6,274 nucleotides of DNA from Pseudomonadota bacterium. GTDB lineage: Bacteria > Pseudomonadota > Gammaproteobacteria > Burkholderiales > Burkholderiaceae_D. Location: positions 1-6,274 of the forward strand of contig JAEZLB010000096.1 of the NCBI GenBank assembly GCA_023435945.1. Direction: 5' to 3'. Position 1 is the stretch's first letter, and the number at the start of each line of letters is the position of its first letter. Both the position numbers and the translations under genes were made by a program. The notes below the pieces were generated by a model. The model was given only the letters and a program-made list of their open reading frames with translations. It did no database searches and was not told the DNA's origin. Below are positions 1-6,079 of this stretch, in pieces.

Positions 1-1767
1 CTCTTCAGGCAGCGCGGGCTGTGCCAGCAAGGCGCGCCATTCCAGCAAGGCATCGACGAAACTCGCCAGCGAGCCCGCCAGTGCCGCATCCAGCCCGCCG
101 ATTTCCGGATAAGGCTCGATATCGGCGAAGCTGGCATCCTGCCCGTTGGCATAACCGAGCAGCATGCGGCGTATGCCAAAGATCCATGCATTCTGTTCGC
201 CGGCCGGCCCCAGGCCTATCCCCTGCCTGTGCTGGCGATCCAGTCCCCAGCGCACGCCCGATTCCTCTATCCATTGCCCCAGGCGTGGCAGATCGCCTTC
301 TTCCAGCCCGAAGCGCGCCGCCAGTGCCGGCACATCAAGCAGGTCGCGCACTTCGCTTTGCAGGCAGCGCTGCTGTGGCAGGCGCAGCAACCATTCCAGC
401 GCGAGCAACACAGGATTGTTATGGCGCTGTGCGGCATCGACGACTTCATAAGGAATAAATCGCGCATCGTTGCGCAGATACTGGCCGAAAACCGCTTGCA
501 CCGACGGTGCGAAGGTGGCGATATCCGGCACCATGACCACCACGTCTCGTGGACGCAGCGAGGAATCCGATGCGAACAGATGCAGCAGCTGATCGTGCAG
601 GATTTCTACTTCGCGCTGCGCATTGTGCGCGACATGAAATTCTATGGAGCGATCTTGCGGACCCACCGCGCAATGCGGATGCTCCTGCAGCGGCAGTAGG
701 TCGCGCACCGCCGCCTGCACTTGCGCAAGCAGGGTCCCGCCCTCCTCTTCGCTGAACAGGTCGATGCGCAATTGCGGAAAAGCCTGCGTGGTAGCCTGAG
801 CATCGTCGAACTGGTCCAGCATGCGGATGAAGTCACGGCCCAATCTTCCCCACGAGGCCAGCAAGGGATGGCTGTGCACATGCATTTCTTCCAGCGCGAT
901 GCTCGACAGATCCTTGTTTTCGCGCAGCGGCTGGCGACGGCGCTGCGCACGCAGCAGTTCGCGCCCATCTATGATATCGCCCCAATAGAAGCGGCACGGA
1001 TTGGGCACCGCCAGTATCACCTGCATACAGGTCGACAAGGCGCCGAGCGCTTCCAGTGTCTGGTAAGGCAAGGCGGAGATACCGAACAGCACGACGCGCC
1101 GTGGCAAAAGTTTGGCTGCTGTCTCACCATTGGCTATGGATTGCACGAACTGGTTGTGTATTTGCGCGCGGCCACTATGCCGTTCTGCTTCTTCCACGCT
1201 TTGCATCAGCGCATGCCATAACAAGGCCTGCCATCGCTGCGCAGGATTCAGGTCAAGCTGCTCTCCCCGCGCCAGTCTGACTACGGCACGACCTGCGGTC
1301 CAGTCCTGCAGCCAGTCGGCGCGATAAACCTGGTACTGGTCCATCAGGTCGGACAACTTCCTGCACAACTGCAGATATCGCTCAGGATCCTCGTCAGCCA
1401 GGAAGTGGCGCAAGGGTCCGAAATCCGGATGGTCGAGCAAGTCCGGCAACAGGCGCATCAGACGCCAGGTAAGCGGCGATTTATCGAAGGGGGAGCGGCG
1501 CGGGACGCGTTCAGGTCCCAGCTGGTTGCGGTAGGCCTCCCATAAGAAACGGGCTGGCAAAGTGATGCGCGATGCGGCGCAGACACCGCCTTTTTCTGCG
1601 ATTGCTATTTTCAGCCACTCGGCAATGCCGTTCGATTGCACCAAAAAGACTTCTTCTTCCAGTGGCTCCAACGGATGCTGTGCCATCCAGTCGAATACCA
1701 CATCGCGCAGCTGTTCCAGTTGGTTGCCATGCAGGGTAATCAGGCCTGGGCGTAGAGGAGAAGACAT
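1..1767 (-). CDS. recC: RecBCD enzyme subunit RecC (exodeoxyribonuclease V gamma), N-terminal 589 residues, 3' end off the window
   Basis: RecC is the Chi-recognising subunit of the cytoplasmic RecBCD helicase-nuclease, which processes double-strand DNA ends for RecA-dependent repair. The frame is open without a stop from the ATG at 1767 to the left edge; full-length RecC is roughly 1,100 residues, so about half is visible. Family hallmarks seen: VQSNGIAEW (residues 43-51), LPARFLWEAYR (70-80), SPLTWRLMRLLP (97-108), FGISALP (228-234), NPCRFYWGDI (about 255-265) and VVMVPDI (about 409-415). These match the order and wording of E. coli RecC (VQSTGMAQWL, LPASFIWDMF, SMSWKLMTLLP). The start is chosen because the homologous N-terminus begins only a few residues before HGNQL and no better start lies upstream, although there is no clear Shine-Dalgarno sequence. 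recB and recD would be expected to the left, beyond the window (inference from usual gene order). Nothing broken was seen in this part. Confidence 0.95.
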   Translation of the reverse strand, partial: MSSPLRPGLITLHGNQLEQLRDVVFDWMAQHPLEPLEEEVFLVQSNGIAEWLKIAIAEKGGVCAASRITLPARFLWEAYRNQLGPERVPRRSPFDKSPLTWRLMRLLPDLLDHPDFGPLRHFLADEDPERYLQLCRKLSDLMDQYQVYRADWLQDWTAGRAVVRLARGEQLDLNPAQRWQALLWHALMQSVEEAERHSGRAQIHNQFVQSIANGETAAKLLPRRVVLFGISALPYQTLEALGALSTCMQVILAVPNPCRFYWGDIIDGRELLRAQRRRQPLRENKDLSSIALEEMHVHSHPLLASWGRLGRDFIRMLDQFDDAQATTQAFPQLRIDLFSEEEGGTLLAQVQAAVRDLLPLQEHPHCAVGPQDRSIEFHVAHNAQREVEILHDQLLHLFASDSSLRPRDVVVMVPDIATFAPSVQAVFGQYLRNDARFIPYEVVDAAQRHNNPVLLALEWLLRLPQQRCLQSEVRDLLDVPALAARFGLEEGDLPRLGQWIEESGVRWGLDRQHRQGIGLGPAGEQNAWIFGIRRMLLGYANGQDASFADIEPYPEIGGLDAALAGSLASFVDALLEWRALLAQPALPEE

Positions 1768-1860
1768 ACAAGACGAGCAAGAGGAAAAAAACAGCCAAAC
1801 CACCGGAGCGCTGACGCGGCGTGTGAGCGCTGCATCATTGCAGGTTTGGCATCTTGCCGT

Positions 1861-1890
1861 ATTGTAAAAGGGAAAGCAGCGCTTGGGTAA
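1861..1890 (-). promoter_or_regulatory. Candidate sigma-70 promoter for recC
   Basis: On the minus strand a TACAAT hexamer (1861-1866, five of six matches to the -10 consensus) is preceded at 18 bases by TTACCC (1885-1890), a poor -35 match. Transcription from it would leave a leader of about 85-90 bases before the recC ATG. This is a pattern match only. Confidence 0.3.
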
Positions 1891-1895
1891 CAAGA

Positions 1896-1921
1896 AGAAA
1901 GCTTTTGGCTCAGAAAGCTTT
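1896..1921. repeat. Tandem pair of AGAAAGCTTT (16-base period)
   Basis: The 10-mer AGAAAGCTTT occurs at 1896-1905 and again at 1912-1921, separated by 6 bases. Each copy contains the self-complementary AAAGCTTT, so the two copies can also pair with each other. The repeat lies just upstream of the candidate recC promoter and next to the hairpin at 1924-1950. Its function is unknown; it may be a protein-binding site or chance. Confidence 0.5.
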
Positions 1922-1923
1922 GA

Positions 1924-1950
1924 CGCTTTGCCAACCTTGGTTGCAAAGCG
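1924..1950. repeat. Long inverted repeat / hairpin in the recC upstream region
   Basis: CGCTTTG (1924-1930) pairs with CAAAGCG (1944-1950), and inside it CAACC (1932-1936) pairs with GGTTG (1939-1943). Only C1931 is left bulged, with TT at the tip. The total is 12 pairs in 27 bases. No T-tract follows directly on either strand, so it is not a typical terminator by itself. It sits between the terminator at 1976-2011 and the candidate recC promoter. Confidence 0.6.
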
Positions 1951-1975
1951 GGTACATGCCAATCAAGAACAATGG

Positions 1976-2011
1976 AAAACAATCAAAAGAAAAGGCGCTC
2001 ATTGCGCCTTT
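1976..2011 (-). terminator. Rho-independent terminator of the minus-strand 66-residue gene (and any upstream operon)
   Basis: AAAGGCGC (1991-1998) and GCGCCTTT (2004-2011) form a perfect 8-base-pair stem with a 5-base loop. On the minus strand the stem is followed at once by the T-rich run TCTTTTGATTGTTTTC, as expected for intrinsic termination. On the plus strand the following bases are not T-rich. It lies 57 bases beyond the stop codon at 2069-2071, which fixes its direction and supports that small gene. Confidence 0.8.
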
Positions 2012-2068
2012 GACTGCCTTGGTGCTTACGTTTAAAGCAGCGATAACAACGATCTGCCGCCGCTCCGT

Positions 2069-2269
2069 TCATCCCGCCAAGCGCGGCTCGCCTTCCAGTA
2101 CCAGCAGATAAAGCCCGCTTTCATCCGGACCGAAATAAGCCTTGCAGGTGTAATAAAGATTCTTTTCTACCGGGAATGGCATGGATAAAGGCGGAAGATG
2201 ATCGAGCTCGTGAATACCAAGATCGGTTTTAGAACCGTTCGCGTTTTCGTGTATAACTTGAACCTGCAT
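2069..2269 (-). CDS. Small protein of unknown function (66 residues)
   Basis: I do not recognise this family. The protein begins MQVQVIHENANGSKTDLG and ends with GLYLLVLEGEPRLAG. It is mildly acidic and looks like a small soluble beta-rich domain, with KNLYYTCKAYFGPDESGLYLLVLEG as its core, and has no signal peptide or membrane segment. The start at 2269 is chosen over upstream in-frame codons because GGAG (2278-2281) lies 8 bases before this ATG, and because the upstream translation (2270-2491) is rich in Arg and Cys and unlike coding sequence. A strong terminator follows it. It is separated by 287 bases from the 71-residue gene upstream on the same strand, so it may have its own promoter. 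A composition typical of a real protein, the ribosome-binding site and the terminator together make it credible. Confidence 0.7.
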   Translation of the reverse strand: MQVQVIHENANGSKTDLGIHELDHLPPLSMPFPVEKNLYYTCKAYFGPDESGLYLLVLEGEPRLAG

Positions 2270-2556
2270 GGACCGCACTCCAAAAAGATGGTGACAGCAG
2301 GAATAGAGTCTGCCGCGTGCAAACAGTTTCCCCTTTATCCTCTGTCTGCATTTAAATGTAGGCGAGGATCCCGGCACATCCCGCTTTAAACACCGGTTCC
2401 TGCGCCAGAAGCATTTACCAGCGGGACCGAGCAACCCAGTCGTTCCGGTAAAAGCGGCAGGCCGAAGGCAAAAAGGACAGCCGCCAGCCACCCGTAAAAT
2501 AACTTTTTATCTCCGCCGTGGCCAGCTCAAGAATGGAATGAGAAGAGCAGTACTTT
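2270..2556. other. Intergenic stretch with no gene recognised
   Basis: This is 287 bases between the two small minus-strand genes. The reading frame of the 66-residue gene stays open through much of it, but the translation is low-quality (many Cys and Arg) and has no start with a ribosome-binding site. I see no clear terminator after the 71-residue gene and no strong promoter, although one for the 66-residue gene may be hidden here. Confidence 0.5.
2278..2281 (-). promoter_or_regulatory. Shine-Dalgarno GGAG deciding the start of the 66-residue gene
   Basis: On the minus strand GGAG (in TTTTTGGAGTGCGG) lies 8 bases before the ATG at 2269. No comparable site precedes the longer in-frame alternatives up to 2491. 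Confidence 0.6.
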
Positions 2557-2772
2557 CTATTCGTCCATGCCATTGAGGGCTTCAATATCTCCGATCGCCA
2601 GTCTAAGCATCATTCTCGGAGTAGCCTCTGCCGGTGCCATACCGGCAGAAAGCGGATCAGGCACACATTTTTTGATACGCCCCTCACGCTGAATGAAATA
2701 CTCGCCTGCGTCATACACAATGGTATAGGTCAGGCGTTTCCCCCCGGTGCGGGTATAGTCCATCATTGGCAT
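2557..2772 (-). CDS. Small protein of unknown function (71 residues)
   Basis: I do not recognise this family. The translation MPMMDYTRTGGKRLTYTIVYDAG... continues with EYFIQREGRIKKCVPDP and ends in a predicted helix, RMMLRLAIGDIEALNGMDE, stopping with TAG. The pattern suggests a small beta-sheet domain followed by one helix; it has no signal or membrane segment. The start is decided by GGAGGAG at 2776-2782, whose GGAGG core lies 5 bases before the ATG at 2772. The ATGs at 2766 and 2763 are also possible, and the upstream ATG at 2784 overlaps the ribosome-binding site. It begins 30 bases after the present stop of the pirin-like gene, so the two could be co-transcribed. If the pirin originally ended near 3068, the gap would be about 295 bases and this gene would probably have its own promoter. 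Confidence 0.7.
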   Translation of the reverse strand: MPMMDYTRTGGKRLTYTIVYDAGEYFIQREGRIKKCVPDPLSAGMAPAEATPRMMLRLAIGDIEALNGMDE

Positions 2773-2775
2773 AGT

Positions 2776-2782
2776 CTCCTCC
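2776..2782 (-). promoter_or_regulatory. Shine-Dalgarno GGAGGAG of the 71-residue gene
   Basis: This strong purine-rich site on the minus strand favours the ATG at 2772, or the ATG at 2766 with about 9 bases of spacing, over the in-frame codons at 2784 and 2802. Confidence 0.65.
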
Positions 2783-2802
2783 ATCTGAAGGCGATTGAAC
2801 AA

Positions 2803-3951
2803 TCACTCCGAGATAGGCCATGCACTCGTTGCAGTAGTGTGCCGGTAGCAGCCACAATTGCCGCAGCCCCTCCGCCGTGTCTCCTGTAAATCAGCGAATT
2901 GGCCTTTGGATGGAATGCATGCCGGATCCGTATAGATTGCCCACGAAAAATCCGCAGAATTTCCGGATGCTCCGCTATGCACATCAAGTGCGCCTGTCCT
3001 ACAGATTGAGGCAAGACTATTTTTGTTCCCGGAGGTTAAACAAGGATAGTCAACAGGAGCGCGAAAATTAGGCGGCAAGGGAATGAATTCGCTTTCGTGA
3101 GGCACTGAAGGAAACTTCTGCAGGCGCCAGTCTTCAGCTGCCCGCAGGATACGCTCACGGGAACTGGAAACAAAATTCCAGCTTACGTAACGCGGTCCGT
3201 CCAGCGGCTCTCCCCCTATTAAGGCCAGCGTTACCGCATGACTTCCGGCACAGCGGCAAATCAGCGTAGCGCCCGGCTTCAGTATCACCATGCGCCCCGC
3301 TTCGAACACGCCCTCACCCTCCAGGTCGATGGCGCCATCCACCGGGTATAAGGCACGCTCGGTATAGTCGGCGGAAATCGGCAAACGGGAACCGGGTTGC
3401 AATCGTATCTCTACAAAGATCATTGGCGACAGTGTTTTCACCGGTGACCTGTGCCCAAACATTTCTCCGGTAATCAGGCGCGCGGAAATGCCGTCTCCTT
3501 CTATCAATGGAAGCTCAGCAGCTGAGGTATGCGAGAACGCAGGCTCATCTTCCTCATGACTTTTCGGCAGCGCTACCCAGCATTGCAGCCCCGACAGAGA
3601 TCCTGCCTGCTGGCGCACATCGGCAGCCGTTCTTTCCGAATGCACGATGCCACGCCCTGCCGTCATCCAGTTCATTGCACCGGGACGAATCCGTTGTTCG
3701 GTGCCCAGGCTGTCGCGATGCAGGATTTCACCGTCGAAAAGATAGGTCACTGTGGCAAGGCCTATATGCGGATGCGGGCGCACATCCAAGCCTCGTCCCG
3801 CGCTGAATTGCGCCGGGCCGAACTGATCGAAAAACACGAAAGGACCTACCGTGCGCTTATCGACGCTAGGCAACGCGCGACGCACCTTGAAGCCATCGCC
3901 CAGATCGCGCAACGGTGGCACGATGGTCAGTTCCACACCGCTTTCAAGCAT
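2803..3951 (-). CDS. Pirin-family cupin protein with an abnormal 89-residue C-terminal extension
   Basis: Pirins are cytoplasmic two-cupin-domain proteins that bind one metal; some act as quercetin 2,3-dioxygenases, others bind partner proteins. The N-terminal cupin carries the four expected ligands: His60 and His62 in RPHPHIG, His104 and Glu106 in GIVHSER. The C-terminal cupin (about 180-260) is followed by the family signature GGEPLDGPRYVSWNFVSSSRERI and then EFIPLP at about residue 293, where pirins normally end (280-300 residues). Here the frame continues for 89 more residues, PNFRAPVDYP... to the Cys-rich GCGNCGC and a TGA at 2803-2805, giving 382 in total. A TAA lies one frame away at 3068-3070, so a single-base indel would explain the tail (inference). 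The start at 3951 is set by AGGAGGG; an in-frame ATG at 4008 would add 19 residues without homology. The substrate cannot be told from sequence. Confidence 0.88.
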   Translation of the reverse strand: MLESGVELTIVPPLRDLGDGFKVRRALPSVDKRTVGPFVFFDQFGPAQFSAGRGLDVRPHPHIGLATVTYLFDGEILHRDSLGTEQRIRPGAMNWMTAGRGIVHSERTAADVRQQAGSLSGLQCWVALPKSHEEDEPAFSHTSAAELPLIEGDGISARLITGEMFGHRSPVKTLSPMIFVEIRLQPGSRLPISADYTERALYPVDGAIDLEGEGVFEAGRMVILKPGATLICRCAGSHAVTLALIGGEPLDGPRYVSWNFVSSSRERILRAAEDWRLQKFPSVPHESEFIPLPPNFRAPVDYPCLTSGNKNSLASICRTGALDVHSGASGNSADFSWAIYTDPACIPSKGQFADLQETRRRGCGNCGCYRHTTATSAWPISE

Positions 3952-3956
3952 GAATA

Positions 3957-3963
3957 CCCTCCT
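3957..3963 (-). promoter_or_regulatory. Shine-Dalgarno AGGAGGG deciding the pirin start
   Basis: AGGAGGG ends 5 bases before the ATG at 3951 on the minus strand. This near-consensus site rules out the longer in-frame start at 4008. Confidence 0.75.
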
Positions 3964-4093
3964 CGATAAACAGAGCGCTCGCCCATTCCGGGCATCTTGC
4001 ACCGACACATGTATTCTTTACTAGCATCAAACGGGCCTGCCATAACAATCCCGTCCTTCTGCTCCCGTATTTTTGTTATTTGCGTAACCGCCC

Positions 4094-4146
4094 CTCTCAC
4101 TGGCGACGGGTTTTATGGTGGTGAGAGATATACGCTACCGGTATAT
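4094..4146. promoter_or_regulatory. Two adjacent dyads between lysR and the pirin gene (possible operator/promoter region)
   Basis: CTCTCAC (4094-4100) and GTGAGAG (4121-4127) form a perfect 7-base inverted repeat with a 20-base spacer. Directly abutting it, ATATAC (4128-4133) and GTATAT (4141-4146) form a second dyad with a 7-base spacer. Both lie in the 272-base gap upstream of the pirin start. Neither is followed by a T-tract on the minus strand, so a terminator for lysR is unlikely, and a regulator-binding site or leader structure is more plausible. No clear -35/-10 pair for the pirin was found. Confidence 0.35.
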
Positions 4147-4223
4147 TGCATTTCATGCCAACACTGAAATACTTGCCCGCGATGCCCTGAGCACATGCCT
4201 CAGTCATCCCATCTCCTTAAAGC

Positions 4224-5144
4224 TCAGAACTTTGGCATGAACGCATCTACCCCATGTTCCCGGTATTTGCGCAGCAGTCTCTCGCGCCACCACATCAGTG
4301 CATTACCTTCCTCCTCGATACGCCACGCCACACACACCGTTTCCGACGGGCGTTTTTCCTTCAGCTCTTTTTCAATCAGCCTGCCTTGCTGAATCGCCCT
4401 GCGCGCATAGGCTTCAGGAAGAAAACCGCAACCCAGTCCTGCCACCTGGTAAGCCAGCTTGGTATGCATGTCCGGTACGGTCAGCACTTCCTGCCCAAAA
4501 TTCAGGCCGACGGTCCGTGGCGCCAGCCGGCGTGCGGTATCCGCCACCGCTATGGCCCGGAAAGCCTGCAGATCCGCGTTGGTCAGCGGACGGTCAATGG
4601 CTGCCAGCGGATGGCCGGGTGCCACCGCAAAGATGAACTTAATTGCTCCTAGCGGCGCCGTTACATATCCGCCGCCCGACGGCCCCTCGCTCCCGCCCCC
4701 GATCAACAAATCGACACGCCGGTCCAGCAAGGCCTCCCAGGTTCCGGACATGGCCTCGGTAACGATCCGCAGGCGCGTTTGCTCCGCCACGTCGCAAAAC
4801 TCGCGTATATCTTCTTCCAGCGCCAGCGGAGAAAAAATAAGATCCATCCCGATAACGATCTCGGTTTCCCAACCACAGGCCACGCGTCGCACACGGGATT
4901 CCAGATTTCCCGCTGCGCGCAACAAATGACGCCCTTCTTTGAGCAACTACTGCCCGGCAAGTGTCAGAGCGATTTTCGGACCTGATCGCTCGAAAATCTG
5001 CACCCCCATGTCGTCTTCCAACTTCGATACCGTGTAGGAAATTGTCGATGGAACGCGATGCAACTCCTTGCCGGCGGCCGAGAAGGAGCCGCGACGGTCT
5101 ATCGCATCCAGAATTTCCAGGGCATCCAGGCTGAGTTTTAACAT
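4224..5144 (-). pseudogene. LysR-type transcriptional regulator (YhaJ-like) interrupted by an in-frame TAG at codon 66
   Basis: This is a typical LysR regulator apart from one codon. Residues 1-65 (MLKLSLDALEILDAIDRRGS... to FERSGPKIALTLAGQ) are a winged helix-turn-helix DNA-binding domain. Codon 66 is TAG (4947-4949), and the same frame continues with LLKEGRHLLRAAGNLE (linker helix) and a complete effector-binding domain ending GVDAFMPKF before TGA at 4224-4226. The total is about 305 residues, the normal length. From memory it resembles E. coli YhaJ, a regulator of the response to dinitrotoluene breakdown products: DAIDRRGSF, RVPS-SYT, GWET and AIAVADTAR are shared wording, and the TAG aligns with a sense codon in GRMLLERG. 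It is divergent from the yhhW-azoR pair, its presumed target. A single substitution from CAG or GAG would explain it. TAG serves as a normal stop for the 71-residue gene, so recoding is not suggested. Reinitiation at the following TTG would lack a ribosome-binding site. Confidence 0.88.
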
Positions 5145-5284
5145 TCGATTTTTTCGAAAGAAGGAATGTAAATTTTCCGTTTTTATTTACTGACCAGACT
5201 TCATATACTTGAACCCATAAAGAATTTTAGAGGGAATTCTCAATAACCTCAAAAATTTTCTAAAACATTTAATGTTCGAATTAA

Positions 5285-5298
5285 TCGCTAATAAGCGA
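5285..5298 (+). other. Small hairpin in the yhhW leader
   Basis: TCGCT (5285-5289) and AGCGA (5294-5298) form a perfect 5-base stem with an AATA loop, ending 16 bases before the yhhW Shine-Dalgarno. It could affect translation or message stability, or be chance. Confidence 0.3.
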
Positions 5299-5314
5299 CA
5301 AAAACCAAACGGAC

Positions 5315-5318
5315 GGAG
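5315..5318 (+). promoter_or_regulatory. Shine-Dalgarno GGAG deciding the yhhW start
   Basis: GGAG lies 7 bases before the ATG at 5326. It supports this start over the in-frame ATG at 5272, which would add 18 residues with no counterpart in the family. Confidence 0.7.
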
Positions 5319-5325
5319 CAGGAAC

Positions 5326-6033
5326 ATGATGCAATTGAGAAAAAGCGATGAGCGCGGCAAGGCCAATCACGGCTGGCTGAATTCCCGGCACAGCTTTTCC
5401 TTTGGCCATTATTACGATCCGGATCACCTCGGCTTCGGCCCGCTGCGCGTGATCAATGAAGACCACGTCATGGCCGGGCGTGGATTCGGCACCCATGGAC
5501 ATCGTGACATGGAAATCATTTCATATGTGCTGGAGGGAGCCCTCTCCCACCAGGACAGCATGGGAAATGGCTCCACGCTGAGTTACGGCGATGTCCAGCG
5601 CATGTCGGCCGGACGCGGCGTCATGCACAGCGAATTCAACCGTTCCACCGACCAGCCTGTGCATTTTTTGCAGATCTGGATAGAGCCGAACGTGAAAGGC
5701 ATCCCGCCCAGTTATGAAGAAAAGCATTTTGATGCCGCCTCCAAACGAGGGGCATTGCGACTTATTGCCTCACCGGATGGCCGGGACGGCTCCGTCCTGA
5801 TTCATCAGGAGGCCCGTATTTACGCAACCATTCTCGACGGCAACGACCATGTCATACACCCGCTGCAAGCAGACCGCATCGCCTATGTCCATGTCATCCG
5901 CGGCAGCGGCAGCGTCAGCATCAATGGCCACTCCCTGGCTGGCGGCGACGCGCTGAAGATCAGCGGTGGCGACGCGGTCACGCTGGAACATGCGCAGGAT
6001 GCCGAAATCCTGCTGTTCGATCTTCCCCGCTAA
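5326..6033 (+). CDS. yhhW: Pirin family protein, YhhW type (probable quercetin 2,3-dioxygenase)
   Basis: A 235-residue cytoplasmic bicupin that aligns from its first residue with E. coli YhhW (231 residues): MMQLRKSDERGKANHGW against MIYLRKANERGHANHGW, then HSFSFGHYYDP, RVINEDHV, GFGTHGHRDMEI, YVLEG, HQDSMGN and AEILLFDLP at the C-terminus. The metal ligands are all present at the YhhW positions: His57, His59, His101 and Glu103 (HGH and MHSE). E. coli YhhW opens quercetin with dioxygen in vitro; the physiological substrate is unknown and the activity here is inferred. The C-terminal cupin lacks an obvious metal site, as in the family. It lies divergent from the lysR gene and 46 bases before azoR on the same strand with no terminator between, so yhhW and azoR are probably one transcript. 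Confidence 0.93.
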   Translation: MMQLRKSDERGKANHGWLNSRHSFSFGHYYDPDHLGFGPLRVINEDHVMAGRGFGTHGHRDMEIISYVLEGALSHQDSMGNGSTLSYGDVQRMSAGRGVMHSEFNRSTDQPVHFLQIWIEPNVKGIPPSYEEKHFDAASKRGALRLIASPDGRDGSVLIHQEARIYATILDGNDHVIHPLQADRIAYVHVIRGSGSVSINGHSLAGGDALKISGGDAVTLEHAQDAEILLFDLPR

Positions 6034-6079
6034 AACGGCACATATCAACCGACATCACTGAAACACAAAAGGAACATAC

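Larger units (their letters stand above)
5145..5325. promoter_or_regulatory. Divergent lysR / yhhW promoter region with candidate operator dyads
   Basis: This AT-rich 181-base region separates the divergent genes, the classic place for a LysR-type operator. Candidates seen are TTCA-N6-TGAA (5200-5213), enclosing a TATACT that could be a -10 box at 5204-5209, and TTTTAGA (5225-5231) paired with TCTAAAA (5259-5265), just upstream of TTTAAT (5268-5273), another possible -10. TTCGA-N5-TCGAA (5144-5158) overlaps the lysR start codon and could serve autoregulation. No good -35 element is present for either direction, which is common at activator-dependent promoters. Which sites are real cannot be decided from one sequence. 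Confidence 0.5.

Noticed and set aside
721..1221. Plus-strand open frame of 166 codons opposite recC
   Set aside because: It is antisense to conserved RecC motifs, with no ribosome-binding site or family resemblance.
1854..2111. Plus-strand open frame of 85 codons across the terminator
   Set aside because: It runs through the long hairpin and the terminator, overlaps the small minus-strand gene and shows no protein-like features.
2270..2491. N-terminal extension of the 66-residue gene to give about 140 residues
   Set aside because: It starts at a non-ATG codon without a ribosome-binding site, and the added residues are Arg/Cys-rich and unlike protein sequence, whereas a good GGAG precedes 2269.
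2877..3071. Plus-strand open frame of 64 codons inside the pirin tail region
   Set aside because: There is no clear ribosome-binding site and no recognisable domain; the region is better explained as run-on or former intergenic DNA.
3529..3969. Plus-strand open frame of 146 codons opposite the pirin gene
   Set aside because: It is antisense to the well-supported pirin and its composition follows the complement of that gene.
3952..4008. In-frame upstream ATG giving the pirin 19 more residues
   Set aside because: AGGAGGG is placed exactly for the ATG at 3951, and the extra residues have no family counterpart.
4187..4203. CTGAG-N7-CTCAG as a terminator for lysR
   Set aside because: It has only five pairs and no T-tract on the minus strand.
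4459..4929. Plus-strand open frame of 156 codons opposite lysR
   Set aside because: It is a shadow of the LysR effector domain, Ser/Pro/Arg-rich and without a recognisable domain.
4224..4946. A separate gene starting at the TTG right after the TAG
   Set aside because: There is no ribosome-binding site, and the product would begin in the middle of the LysR linker; it is the remainder of one interrupted gene.
5272..5325. In-frame upstream ATG of yhhW
   Set aside because: The family aligns from the ATG at 5326, which has its own GGAG; the upstream part is AT-rich promoter/leader DNA.
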